A stretch of 10,979 nucleotides of DNA from Bacteroidia bacterium (GCA_009930445.1 RZYD01000054.1:1-10979); one strand, 5' to 3'; positions 1 through 6,963 are shown, counted from the stretch's first letter. Numbers and translations: made by a program. The notes: generated from the sequence alone by a model not told the origin.

Positions 1-269
1 TGCCCAACATTTTGGTTGTTTTTCAGTTCAATGGGTCATGTTTTGTGCTTTCTTGCATTAACCGGAAAAAGCATGTGATATGAAGATAGGTTGTTATGTT
101 CTTTTAATATATCCTTAAAAAGGCTAATCGTTAACTGTCAATAATCTCTATTTGCGATCTGATTGATGTTGAATGGCACTTTTTGAAATAATTTTTGCAT
201 CAATTAATGAAATCAGCTGTCCGAAAACCGATGTGAAAAAAAATGTGTGGTTTTATCCATGTAGTTAAT
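1..269. other. Non-coding AT-rich stretch, no gene seen
   Basis: No open frame with coding character, tRNA or recognisable mobile-element end is visible on either strand. The stretch is AT-rich with frequent stops in all frames. It lies downstream of the minus-strand solute-binding lipoprotein gene, past its terminator. What lies to the left of the window is unknown, so this could be the upstream region of a gene outside the window. Confidence 0.6.
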
Positions 270-270
270 G

Positions 271-297
271 TTTTGTGGTAAAGACAAAACCACAAAA
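271..297. repeat. 9-bp perfect inverted repeat next to the terminator
   Basis: TTTTGTGGT at 271-279 is the exact reverse complement of ACCACAAAA at 289-297, with a 9-base loop. It abuts the terminator hairpin at 298-332, and its right arm contains the A-run that serves as the U-tract of that terminator on the minus strand. It may be a second, weaker AT-rich terminator stem, perhaps for a transcript arriving from the left on the plus strand, or a processing hairpin. The function is inference. Confidence 0.4.
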
Positions 298-332
298 AAG
301 AGTTGGGTTGACCTTCGGGTCACCCTTCTCTT
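294..332 (-). terminator. Rho-independent terminator of the solute-binding lipoprotein gene
   Basis: The core stem pairs GGGT and GACC (305-308, 310-313, one bulged T at 309) with GGTCACCC (318-325) around a TTCG loop. The stem is lengthened by AAGAG (298-302) pairing with CTCTT (328-332) across a TT/TT internal loop. Read on the minus strand, the hairpin is followed by a run of six T (complement of 294-299). It starts 38 bases past the stop codon of the minus-strand gene, which fits an intrinsic terminator for that gene. Confidence 0.75.
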
Positions 333-369
333 AATGTTTTACCGGACAACAGTGAAAAAAATATAATAA

Positions 370-1839
370 TCAAGGCATCGGAACCTCTTCGAACCAACGA
401 TTCCATATCGTTTCGAATGTGCCATCGGCCTTCATGGCATCAAGGTGGTCTTGCCATTGAAGAACAGTAGTGGCAGGTGTGCTGAGGCTGAATGCGATAT
501 AATCCTTGAAGTTTAAAGCTTCCATATGTTGTGTCAGGTTACTCAATGGCACCTCGCTGATATCAGCCAACCATTTCACATCTAAATCGGTCATAAGCAA
601 TGCCTGAACCTCGCCGCTTATCAATTGGTCAAAGGCTTCCATGGAGGTGCGTGAAGTAGCAACGATATTTTGGAAGTTGTTGTTTATCAGAAAATCATGG
701 GTGAACCAACCATTGGGTGTGGCAATGGATTCTAACGCTTTTGCCTGTTCAAGTGTTTCAATAGTCAATCCTGAAGAAGCGAGCGTATAAAAATAGGTTC
801 TGCTTGAGGAAATCGGACCAACCCATTGAAACATATTTTCGCGTTCCGGGGTGCGGGCGGTATTAAACAGTGCACTGTTTGGCAGGTATTGCACAATGGC
901 GTAAGCATTATTCCATAAAGTCAGGTTGATGCTGTTAACATACCCTGTTCTCACCATAATTTCATTCACAATGTCTATGGAGGAGCCTCTAACTTCAGCT
1001 GAGGTCCCATGGCCATATTCAAAGCTGGTTGGTGGTGAATTTTCAGTATAAAGTTGAATGGTTCCTGAGATGTAATTTTCGGGCATAAATGGTATGTATT
1101 TGCGCACAATTGATACGGTATTTTTATTTTTAATCATAGATTCTATCTCGGTCTGAACACTGTTTACTGCTGCATCGCTTACATCTTTTGAAAAAGCAAT
1201 ATAATAATAGACAGTACGGTAGCTTGTTACTACATGAACGTTTTCTAAATAATAACCCGAAGGAAGTGCGGATACTAAATGGTAAAAATCGCTTGCGATA
1301 AATCGTATCTCACTATTCATAAATGCGTCCAGTGCCTCACTGTAGGTTTCGTAATACACCAGATTTGTAAAACCCATGTCTTCGAGGGTAGTTGTCTCCC
1401 ACCAATCGGTTACCACAGCTATGGAAGGAAGCTCTTTACACTCTTCAATGGAGAGGGGAAAGACAAAATTCGATTCTCCATTCTCAAAAATGGCATACAT
1501 TCCCTTACTTGTTGGCCCGGCCCATTTAAACAGATCAGTGCGTTCAGGGATATACGTTGTTGATAACAATGCTTTGTTAGGGCCACTTAAGATCGCATTA
1601 TAGGCCTCTTGCCATGTATCGGCCATACTCATTTCCATATCGACACCTGCCTTTAGCATGGCCTCAGCAGCAATATCGGCATCTATTCCAACAATTTTCT
1701 CATTGTCAGGAAAAACGTAAGGGACGAATTCGCTACCGAAAACCTGAATGGTTTCTTCATCGTTGTTGTCCTCTTTTTTGCAAGTAGTAAAAAATAGCAC
1801 CACCAATGCCAGCACAAATAAAATTTTTATTGTTTTCAT
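370..1839 (-). CDS. Lipoprotein with two tandem periplasmic solute-binding domains (SBP_bac_3/PBP2-like)
   Basis: A 489-residue envelope lipoprotein. Residues 1-20 form a lipoprotein signal peptide: a KTIK start, a hydrophobic run, then a lipobox FTTC with Cys20, followed by a charged Lys/Glu/Asp linker. Two copies of a type-2 periplasmic binding fold follow, at about residues 31-250 and 257-487. Each carries the family's ligand-pocket signature: 'TYIPERTDLFKWAGP' in the first and 'TARTPERENMFQWVGP' in the second (Arg of the PER triplet normally contacts a ligand carboxylate). Most family members bind polar amino acids and have one domain plus a permease and ATPase. Here no ABC partner is adjacent and the domain is duplicated, as in the sensor part of BvgS-like kinases, although no kinase is present either. 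The start is the only Met giving a proper signal peptide. The ligand is unknown. The protein could be an orphan binder feeding a distant transporter or a sensing lipoprotein. A truncated paralogue lies just upstream on the same strand. Confidence 0.8.
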   Translation of the reverse strand: MKTIKILFVLALVVLFFTTCKKEDNNDEETIQVFGSEFVPYVFPDNEKIVGIDADIAAEAMLKAGVDMEMSMADTWQEAYNAILSGPNKALLSTTYIPERTDLFKWAGPTSKGMYAIFENGESNFVFPLSIEECKELPSIAVVTDWWETTTLEDMGFTNLVYYETYSEALDAFMNSEIRFIASDFYHLVSALPSGYYLENVHVVTSYRTVYYYIAFSKDVSDAAVNSVQTEIESMIKNKNTVSIVRKYIPFMPENYISGTIQLYTENSPPTSFEYGHGTSAEVRGSSIDIVNEIMVRTGYVNSINLTLWNNAYAIVQYLPNSALFNTARTPERENMFQWVGPISSSRTYFYTLASSGLTIETLEQAKALESIATPNGWFTHDFLINNNFQNIVATSRTSMEAFDQLISGEVQALLMTDLDVKWLADISEVPLSNLTQHMEALNFKDYIAFSLSTPATTVLQWQDHLDAMKADGTFETIWNRWFEEVPMP

Positions 1840-1899
1840 CTTTAAAAACGGATTATGTTAAATAAAATTAATTAGTTGATTACCTTGGTTTTTTTACAC

Positions 1900-2171
1900 T
1901 TATAGCATCGGAACTCCTTCGAACCGACGATTCCATATTGTTTCGAATGTACCATCAACCTTCATGGCATCAAGGTGATTTTGCCATTGCTGAACAGTAG
2001 CCGCAAGAGTGCTCAGGCTGAATGCGATATAACTATTAAAGTTTAGCGCTTCCATTTGTTGGGTAAGATTGCTCATGGGAATTTCGGAGCACTTACCGAT
2101 CATGTTACCAAACCATCTATTCAATGTTATATCGTGCAAATTTACCACTTTCTGCCCCATGCTTTTATTGC
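1900..2171 (-). pseudogene. C-terminal remnant of a second tandem solute-binding lipoprotein
   Basis: The reading frame ending at 1900-1902 encodes 86 residues. Its last 62 match residues 428-489 of the neighbouring lipoprotein at 49 of 62 positions with no gap (for example MEALNF, YIAFSLST, HLDAMK, DGTFETIWNR). The preceding 20 or so residues (…HDITLNRWFG…) look like a more diverged version of the DLDVKWLAD stretch of the intact gene. The ATG at 2158-2160 is probably not a real start, because the fragment has no signal peptide and lacks more than 80% of the protein. It is the 3' end of a former upstream tandem copy whose 5' part is gone. The break at about 2160-2172 coincides with sequence resembling a group II intron 5' end. 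Expression as a functional protein is unlikely. Confidence 0.8.
1903..2085. repeat. Direct repeat, second copy of 373-554
   Basis: The DNA encoding the shared C-terminus is a long imperfect direct repeat of the 3' end of the intact lipoprotein gene. Long exact blocks are shared, such as ACGATTCCATAT and TTCATGGCATCAAGGTG, with scattered mismatches. The copies are about 1.53 kb apart in the same orientation, so recombination between them would delete one gene copy. The differences include many synonymous-looking changes, so this is an old duplication rather than an assembly artefact. Confidence 0.75.
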
Positions 2172-2340
2172 GTGTATGTGCCCAGCATGATCAGAGCACA
2201 CCCGACCGAAAGCCCTTGAAAATGTTCGAAAGTAGAACTATTTTCTTTCAAAAGCAATAGCTCAGGTTTATTAATCAGGAGGGTGTAAGTCCCTTATGAA
2301 GGGAAGTGACACTCCGATGTAAATATTAATCAGGAACTAC
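2172..2340 (+). ncRNA. Candidate truncated group II intron, 5' (domain I) fragment
   Basis: Two blocks recall the 5' part of bacterial group II introns. At 2172-2200, GTGTATGTGCCCAGCATG is followed by AGAGCACACCC, so TGTGC (2177-2181) can pair with GCACA (2196-2200), like the GUGYG…CCCAGCAUG… start of many introns. At 2278-2315, GGGTGTAAGTCCC leads into a CCCTT/AAGGG hairpin (2291-2295 with 2299-2303) enclosed by GTGT/ACAC pairing, like the GGGUGnAAGUCCC stem in intron domain I. No reverse transcriptase, domain V or 3' end is present before the IS21 relic starts at about 2408, so at most this is a 5' relic. Identification is from remembered motif pattern only and could be wrong. At minimum this is a structured, non-coding stretch. 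Confidence 0.4.
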
Positions 2341-2407
2341 CCCACCTTTCGATCGAAAAGTATACCACATATTCACCCCATGAGTAACTGTATTATGTTC
2401 ATATAAC

Positions 2408-2691
2408 ATGCTAAGTATGGATACAAAGCAAAAGATTGTTATCAAGAGTCACCGAAAAGGTAAAAGTCAACGATGTATTTCACGTGAACTTCAAGTTAGC
2501 CCTAAAACCGTCAAGCGATGTATTGAAGCCTACGAACAAATACAAAAAAGTGGCATTTCATTGGCAAAAGCCCAATCGGTTTATTTAAGCACAATGCTGG
2601 TTTATTAAACAGGTGAACGGTTTAAGGTAAAACTAACCCGTGAAGTAAAGGCATCAATATCGATCAGCTTTTAGAAGGTAACCGACAAAAA
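2408..2691 (+). pseudogene. Decayed 5' end of an IS21-family istA transposase
   Basis: The first 66 codons encode an IstA-like N-terminus: MDTKQK, then SHRKGKSQRCISREL and VSPKTVKRCIEAYEQ, a helix-turn-helix of the IS21 type. The likely original start is the Met at 2417. The frame is broken by TAA at 2606-2608. Past this stop the same frame continues with the family-like TGERFKVKLTREV. Around 2650-2659 the frame shifts by one, and homology-like sequence resumes as IDQLLEGNRQK up to about 2691. The DDE catalytic domain and the istB ATPase partner are missing, so the element cannot transpose. IS21 IstA proteins are normally around 400-500 residues. The family call is from the HTH motif and the downstream resumption and is fairly firm. 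No terminal inverted repeats could be identified. Confidence 0.75.
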
Positions 2692-2920
2692 AGTAGCAAA
2701 GAACGTTTAAGCATCTGGAACGTATTCTTCTGTATGCATTAGGATCTTTGCAGGTTAACAAGCGTAACACTTTATCTATATTAAGGCCATCGAGCTTTGA
2801 TAACCAAATCGTTTTGCCGATAATGGTTATAGCCTCCTCTCGTTTGGTTATAATGCTGGCTGTTGCCAGAAATGTTTCTGTCAACTTAAAAGCATATCCG
2901 TATTTCAATCCAAAATAATT
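2692..2920. other. Unassigned stretch, possibly further relic DNA
   Basis: No gene is recognised between the istA relic and the promoter region of the LamG gene. A minus-strand frame (2654-2908, 84 codons, TTG start) and a plus-strand frame (about 2695-2922, no ATG) are both open, but neither product is recognisable. The minus-strand frame also runs into the istA remnant. One of them could be the decayed coding sequence of another mobile gene, but nothing visible supports a function. Confidence 0.4.
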
Positions 2921-2922
2921 CC

Positions 2923-2930
2923 TACCTTTA
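2923..2930 (+). promoter_or_regulatory. Candidate Bacteroidota -7 element of the LamG gene
   Basis: TACCTTTA differs by only the last base from the Bacteroidota sigma-factor consensus TAnnTTTG. It lies 26 bases before the ATG at 2957. A poor -33-like TTTC sits at 2903-2906. The call rests on one short motif, so it is tentative. Confidence 0.35.
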
Positions 2931-2956
2931 CATTCATAACCAATATTAACGTCTTC

Positions 2957-3991
2957 ATGAACAAAATCACAACTTACTTCTCATTACTCCTGTCCTTTTC
3001 TATCCTCCTGAATTTATCAGGTTATACCCAAGCCATTTCTGATCGTCTTGTTTTTTATTACCCTTTTCATGGTTCATCCATAGATGAAAGTGCCAATGGA
3101 TATCACGCAGTTGCCATGGGACCTGAACTTGTTTCCGACAGAAAAGGAATCCCGGATGAAGCCTATCATTTTGATGGTATCGACGATTACATTTTGATAC
3201 CGGATCTGGATGCCATTGAATGTGACTTTCCTGTTTCTTTTGCCTTTTGGACCAAACTGGATACCCTTAATATCAAATTAAACCAATTTATAGGAACAGA
3301 TCAAAGATTTAATGATTATAATGGTTTTAGAATCAGCACATCCTCCGATAATTTGGGGTCAATCGTCGTGAATTATGGAAATGGATATGGTGCGGCCAGT
3401 TCCTTTAACAGAGTCTCAAAAATTAGTGATACTACATTAACCACAGGGAAATGGTACCATGTTGCCAGTGTACTTCAATCGCCTTACTCCGTCAAAATAT
3501 TTATTAATGGGGTTAATGCAGGCGGATATATCGCTGGAGAAGGGGATCCGTTTGTTGCATATTCCGAAGATGGACAACCAAAAATTGGCATTTTCCCGGG
3601 AAATTTATCAAGCCCTGAGACGAATTATTTGCTGGGTGCCTTAGATGATGTAGCCATGTGGCACAGAGCCCTCTCAGATCAGGAAATCCTGAATCTGTAT
3701 CAGGATGATCTGCTTGGAAATGATGTTTTTCTGAGTAAGGAAACCCCTCAATTTCAGGTTTTCCCGAATCCGGCCAAAAATAATCTGAATCTCTCAATAC
3801 CTTCAGAAAATGACAACGGCTTGTTCTGCGTTGAAATCATCGCGGTGAATGGCTCTGTTATAAAAAGCAGGCCAAGGGTATCTCCCGGAATTATCACCTT
3901 TTCTGTTTCGGATATAAAAACAGGCTTATATATGATTCGAGTTTCCGGAAATGAAAAGGTTTATTTTACGAAACGTTTTATTAAACAGTAG
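2957..3991 (+). CDS. Secreted LamG (ConA-like lectin/glucanase) protein with T9SS C-terminal sorting domain
   Basis: A 344-residue exported protein. Residues 1-26 are a Sec signal peptide (NKITTYF, a long hydrophobic stretch, probable cleavage after TQA). About 30-245 is a LamG/laminin-G-3 jelly-roll domain, with its usual opening 'YYPFHGSSIDESANGYHA', the 'HFDGIDDYI' strand near residue 72, 'GKWYHVASV' in the middle and the closing 'AMWHRALSDQEILNLY' near 233. About 265-344 is a type A T9SS sorting domain, with the 'FPNPAKNNL' start, the 'GLYMIRVSG' strand and a C-terminal 'FTKRFIKQ'. The sorting domain predicts passage of the outer membrane by the Por/type IX system, then surface attachment or release. 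LamG domains bind carbohydrates or proteins, and no catalytic module is fused, so an adhesin or glycan-binding role is inferred. It stands alone, with relic DNA upstream and a convergent gene downstream. Confidence 0.85.
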   Translation: MNKITTYFSLLLSFSILLNLSGYTQAISDRLVFYYPFHGSSIDESANGYHAVAMGPELVSDRKGIPDEAYHFDGIDDYILIPDLDAIECDFPVSFAFWTKLDTLNIKLNQFIGTDQRFNDYNGFRISTSSDNLGSIVVNYGNGYGAASSFNRVSKISDTTLTTGKWYHVASVLQSPYSVKIFINGVNAGGYIAGEGDPFVAYSEDGQPKIGIFPGNLSSPETNYLLGALDDVAMWHRALSDQEILNLYQDDLLGNDVFLSKETPQFQVFPNPAKNNLNLSIPSENDNGLFCVEIIAVNGSVIKSRPRVSPGIITFSVSDIKTGLYMIRVSGNEKVYFTKRFIKQ

Positions 3992-4139
3992 TTCGTTCCA
4001 AAGCCACTACCGATTAAGCATACATTTAGGGAGCAGCTAAACCAATTATTGAACAACCCATCCAACGGTACACTTCTGTTTTCTCCCCCAGTTAACCCGG
4101 GAAGAAATGATTTCGCAGCCGGCAGATACTACTAATCTA

Positions 4140-4919
4140 CTAATACGGCTCAACCCGATAGGCAGAGCGCCACCAGCTGTAATGCTGCCGCTGTAATTCA
4201 TCCAACGTCGGATATTTATAAAAAATCGTATTTTCCTGATCGGCAACAAAGAATCCGTTCTTTATGGTTTGGAATAGAATATCGCCTTTGTAAAACCGAA
4301 TAATGGTTTTTGTAGGTTTTGACTCCTTGCTTTGCAGGTCGATCAGGCAATCACGCATGTGATTAATATTGGAGTACGGCAAATTAGTGGAGTATCCCGA
4401 CACCGGATTGGTAGCCAGTTCGCCCAGCCGCAGTTCTACAAACACCAGCTTCGGGAAACGTACCGCATTGGAGGGGTTGGTCATAAACTTGCCATAAGCA
4501 ACCGGGTCGAGATTACTGGCAACACGGGGACTGACCGGACATAGTTGCTGGTACAGATGCAGGGGTGTTGCCTCCTGGGGATCATATTGCGATTTTTCCA
4601 GCTCCAGTGTCTTGCCATCCTCAGTGGTAATATACAAGTTCTTTAATGCCTTTATGGGAACATGCTCCAGCACCCGGTAGGTGGAAAGATATTTTGAACG
4701 CTTTGGCCTGCCATCGGCTTGCGGAATACACTCCTTTTCGATAATATGTAGCGGAAAATATCCGGGTTCCAGCATTTCCTGATCCACTTCAAAAAACATC
4801 GCCTGCCCTTTCGTACGCTTTTTTGCCCCCACAGCCAAATAATCCCCAAAATCCTGCGGGGCCAGCATACTGGATATTAATGATTCCGGCGTCATCGACA
4901 AATACACATATTTTTTCAT
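4140..4919 (-). CDS. Conserved-type hypothetical protein, function unknown
   Basis: A 259-residue soluble-looking protein with no signal peptide, membrane segment or motif I can tie to a reaction. Notable segments are an N-terminal KKYVYLSMTPESLI, 'YLAVGAKKRTKGQAMFFEVD', 'YRVLEHVPIKALKNLYITT', 'LCPVSPRVASNLDP', 'NLPYSNINHMRDCLIDL' and a Trp/Tyr-rich C-terminus (YSWWRSAYRVEPY). The sequence looks evolutionarily constrained, and I believe similar unnamed proteins occur in Bacteroidota, but I cannot name a family. I chose the ATG at 4919 rather than the in-frame ATG at 4937, because AGGAGGT sits 5 bases before it and the six intervening codons are spanned by that site. It is downstream of queG on the same strand, 59 bases away, and may be read from the same transcript. 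Confidence 0.65.
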   Translation of the reverse strand: MKKYVYLSMTPESLISSMLAPQDFGDYLAVGAKKRTKGQAMFFEVDQEMLEPGYFPLHIIEKECIPQADGRPKRSKYLSTYRVLEHVPIKALKNLYITTEDGKTLELEKSQYDPQEATPLHLYQQLCPVSPRVASNLDPVAYGKFMTNPSNAVRFPKLVFVELRLGELATNPVSGYSTNLPYSNINHMRDCLIDLQSKESKPTKTIIRFYKGDILFQTIKNGFFVADQENTIFYKYPTLDELQRQHYSWWRSAYRVEPY

Positions 4920-4922
4920 TTT

Positions 4923-4931
4923 TACCTCCTG
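4923..4931 (-). promoter_or_regulatory. Strong Shine-Dalgarno (AGGAGGT) that decides a start codon
   Basis: On the minus strand, CAGGAGGTAAAAATG places a near-perfect anti-16S match 5 bases before the ATG at 4919. Bacteroidota genes generally lack such sites, so it is unusual. It argues for the internal Met rather than the longer frame from 4937. Confidence 0.6.
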
Positions 4932-4978
4932 TTCCATTTGTTACTCATTTTCTTCTTACTAACGTTCAAAAGTAATAA

Positions 4979-5911
4979 TTATTTAGTAATTTTTTGGTTT
5001 ACATACTGGATATTCCTTGTTAATCCCTCATATCCGCATCGTTCCAGCGAAGTATTACGAAAATCATTTTTGAAGGTAGCCCGATCCAGCAGGGCCAAAC
5101 CCTTCTCCTCCAACCGGGCAATTATAGGTAATGTTTCAAACTGTGGTTCCTGATGTGGTTTTGCAAAACGATTCCAGGGGCATACCTGCTGACAAATGTC
5201 ACATCCGAAGATGGAACCATTAAACTGTGTTTCCATTCCCGGCGCTATCGCACCCTTATGCTCAATGGTCAGGTAGGCTATACATTTGCGTGCATCCAGT
5301 TTACCGGGCGCCACCAGTGCGCCGGTAGGACAAGCATCGAGGCACCGGGTACAGGTACCACAGCGGTTTTCCATGGGCAAATCCACAGCCAGTTCCAGAT
5401 CACAAAATATTTCCCCAATAAAAAACCATGATCCCATTTTTGGATGAATTAAGCAGGTGTTTTTCCCAATCCAACCCAGTCCACTTTCCTGAGCCCAGAC
5501 CTTTTCAAGTACGGGGGCCGAATCAGTGAACACGCGAAAGTTAACAGTACCAAAAGTAGCGTTAATCCATTTACCCAATATGTTGAGTTTTTCCCTGATT
5601 ACAGGATGATAATCCCGGCCACGGGCATAGCGGGCAACCGAATAAGGGGCAGAATGCTGCGGGGCTTCATGGTAATAATTATAGAGTACAGTAATGATAC
5701 TCTTTGTATGTTCAACCAAAAGGGCCGGATCCAGCCTTTTGTCGATATTTCGCTGCATATACGCCATTGTGCCGTGATTATTTTCCGATAACCAGGATTC
5801 AAAAATCGATTGATATCTTGTCAATGGCCGTGCAGAGGCGATCCCACAGGCTGAAAAACCCAATGCTATCGCCTTTTTTTTTATTGCTTCTGATTTTTGC
5901 GCTGGACTCAT
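4979..5911 (-). CDS. queG: Epoxyqueuosine reductase QueG
   Basis: A 310-residue cytoplasmic cobalamin- and iron-sulfur-dependent reductase that converts epoxyqueuosine to queuosine at the wobble position of GUN-anticodon tRNAs. Visible signatures are the catalytic-Asp segment 'TDSAPVLEK', then 'GLGWIGKNTCLI', a ferredoxin-like cluster site 'CGTCTRCLDACPTGAL', a following Cys in 'ARKCIAYLT', and the second-cluster 'GCDICQQVCPWNRF' near the C-terminus. Together these supply ligands for two [4Fe-4S] clusters. The length matches the short form of the family, without the C-terminal HEAT-like extension of some homologues. The frame can be opened from a TTG at 5926 that overlaps ruvB. I prefer the ATG at 5911, which removes the overlap and leaves 7 bases after the ruvB stop. 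It is translated behind ruvB and almost certainly shares its transcript. Confidence 0.93.
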   Translation of the reverse strand: MSPAQKSEAIKKKAIALGFSACGIASARPLTRYQSIFESWLSENNHGTMAYMQRNIDKRLDPALLVEHTKSIITVLYNYYHEAPQHSAPYSVARYARGRDYHPVIREKLNILGKWINATFGTVNFRVFTDSAPVLEKVWAQESGLGWIGKNTCLIHPKMGSWFFIGEIFCDLELAVDLPMENRCGTCTRCLDACPTGALVAPGKLDARKCIAYLTIEHKGAIAPGMETQFNGSIFGCDICQQVCPWNRFAKPHQEPQFETLPIIARLEEKGLALLDRATFKNDFRNTSLERCGYEGLTRNIQYVNQKITK

Positions 5912-5918
5912 CACCGGG

Positions 5919-6953
5919 TTAATCAAACAAAGAATTTTGTTTACCAGGGATTAAACGCCCCAGATGATGAAATGCATGTTCGGTCACTTCGCGTCCGCGC
6001 GGGGTACGTACAATAAATCCTTCCTGAATAAGAAAAGGTTCATATACCTCCTCAATGGTACCCGGGTCTTCCCCAACTGCCGTTGCAATCGTGGTAAGCC
6101 CCACAGGACCTCCCTTAAATTTATCAATAATCGTAGAAAGAATCTTATTATCCATTTCATCCAGTCCGTTGGCATCCACATTTAAAGCCTCAAGGGCATA
6201 TTTGGCAATTCGGAGGTCGATAATACCATTGCCTTTAATTTGCGCAAAATCACGGACACGACGCAACAGGAGGTTGGCGATTCGTGGCGTCCCCCGCGAA
6301 CGCCCTGCAATTTCCATGGCAGCCTGATCTTCCACCGGAACATTGAGAATGGATGCGGAGCGTAACACAATTAACTTCAGCGTTTGGGCATCATAATAAT
6401 TCAATCTTGAGGTGATGCCAAATCGTGAACGTAAGGGTGCGGTAAGCAAACCCGAACGGGTAGTTGCGCCAATCAGGGTAAAAGGATTCAGCGCTATTTG
6501 CACGCTGCGGGAGTGAGGCCCGGTATCAATTAGGATGTCAATTTTATAATCCTCCATTGCAGAATAAAGGTACTCCTCTACAATCGGATTGAGCCGGTGG
6601 ATCTCATCAATAAACAGCACATCGTTCCGCTCCAGATTAGTCAGCAGGCCGGCAAGTGCGCCCGGCTTATCCAATACCGGACCAGAAGTCATCTTTACCT
6701 GCACACCCAGTTCATTGGCGATAATATACGATAGGGTAGTTTTTCCCAACCCGGGGGGGCCATGCAACAACACATGATCTAACGCTTCTTCCCTGCTACG
6801 GGCAGCAGAACAAAAGATCTTCAGATTCTCAACTACCTTAGGCTGTCCCGAAAAGGTGGCAAAATCAGTGGGCCGTAATGCATTCTCATATTCCTGATCG
6901 ACAGGAGCCAGTTGCTCCTTTTCGGGGTTACGATTTTCGTTCATACTATTCAT
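5919..6953 (-). CDS. ruvB: Holliday junction branch migration DNA helicase RuvB
   Basis: The hexameric AAA+ motor that, with RuvA, drives branch migration of Holliday junctions in recombinational repair. Residue 27 onward is the classic 'LRPTDFATFSGQ' entry. Walker A is GPPGLGKT (65-72), Walker B is DEIHR (116-120), sensor 1 is GATTRSG, the arginine-finger region is 'LRSRFG', sensor 2 is 'RGTPRIANLLLRRVRDFAQ', and a C-terminal winged helix holds 'GGPVGLTTIA' and 'EPFLIQEGFIVRTPRGR'. All key motifs are intact and the length (344, or 341) is normal. Two starts are possible: Met1 at 6953 and Met4 at 6944. A perfect TAnnTTTG element ends only 11 bases before Met1, which would leave almost no leader, so Met4 may be the true start. 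queG follows after 7 bases. ruvA and ruvC are not nearby. Confidence 0.97.
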   Translation of the reverse strand: MNSMNENRNPEKEQLAPVDQEYENALRPTDFATFSGQPKVVENLKIFCSAARSREEALDHVLLHGPPGLGKTTLSYIIANELGVQVKMTSGPVLDKPGALAGLLTNLERNDVLFIDEIHRLNPIVEEYLYSAMEDYKIDILIDTGPHSRSVQIALNPFTLIGATTRSGLLTAPLRSRFGITSRLNYYDAQTLKLIVLRSASILNVPVEDQAAMEIAGRSRGTPRIANLLLRRVRDFAQIKGNGIIDLRIAKYALEALNVDANGLDEMDNKILSTIIDKFKGGPVGLTTIATAVGEDPGTIEEVYEPFLIQEGFIVRTPRGREVTEHAFHHLGRLIPGKQNSLFD

Positions 6954-6963
6954 TTTTGCATTT

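Noticed and set aside
1279..1603. Two plus-strand open frames opposite the lipoprotein gene
   Set aside because: They are antisense to a well-supported gene, have no domain features and look like shadows.
2069..2260. Plus-strand 63-codon frame
   Set aside because: It runs antisense across the paralogue remnant and into the intron-like stretch, and its product is not protein-like.
2271..2335. 10-bp direct repeat TTAATCAGGA at 2271-2280 and 2326-2335
   Set aside because: It could be a target-site duplication, but the 45 bases between contain only the hairpin of the intron-like block and no element ends.
2347..2358. 12-bp palindrome TTTCGATCGAAA
   Set aside because: Isolated perfect palindrome in relic DNA. 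It could be an IS21 end or an operator, but nothing nearby supports either.
2654..2908. Minus-strand 84-codon frame with TTG start
   Set aside because: No recognisable product, no ribosome-binding or promoter evidence, and it overlaps the istA relic. Kept only as part of an unassigned stretch.
4129..4144. Tandem CTACTAAT repeat at the stop codon of the unknown protein
   Set aside because: Only two 8-bp units, most likely replication slippage without function.
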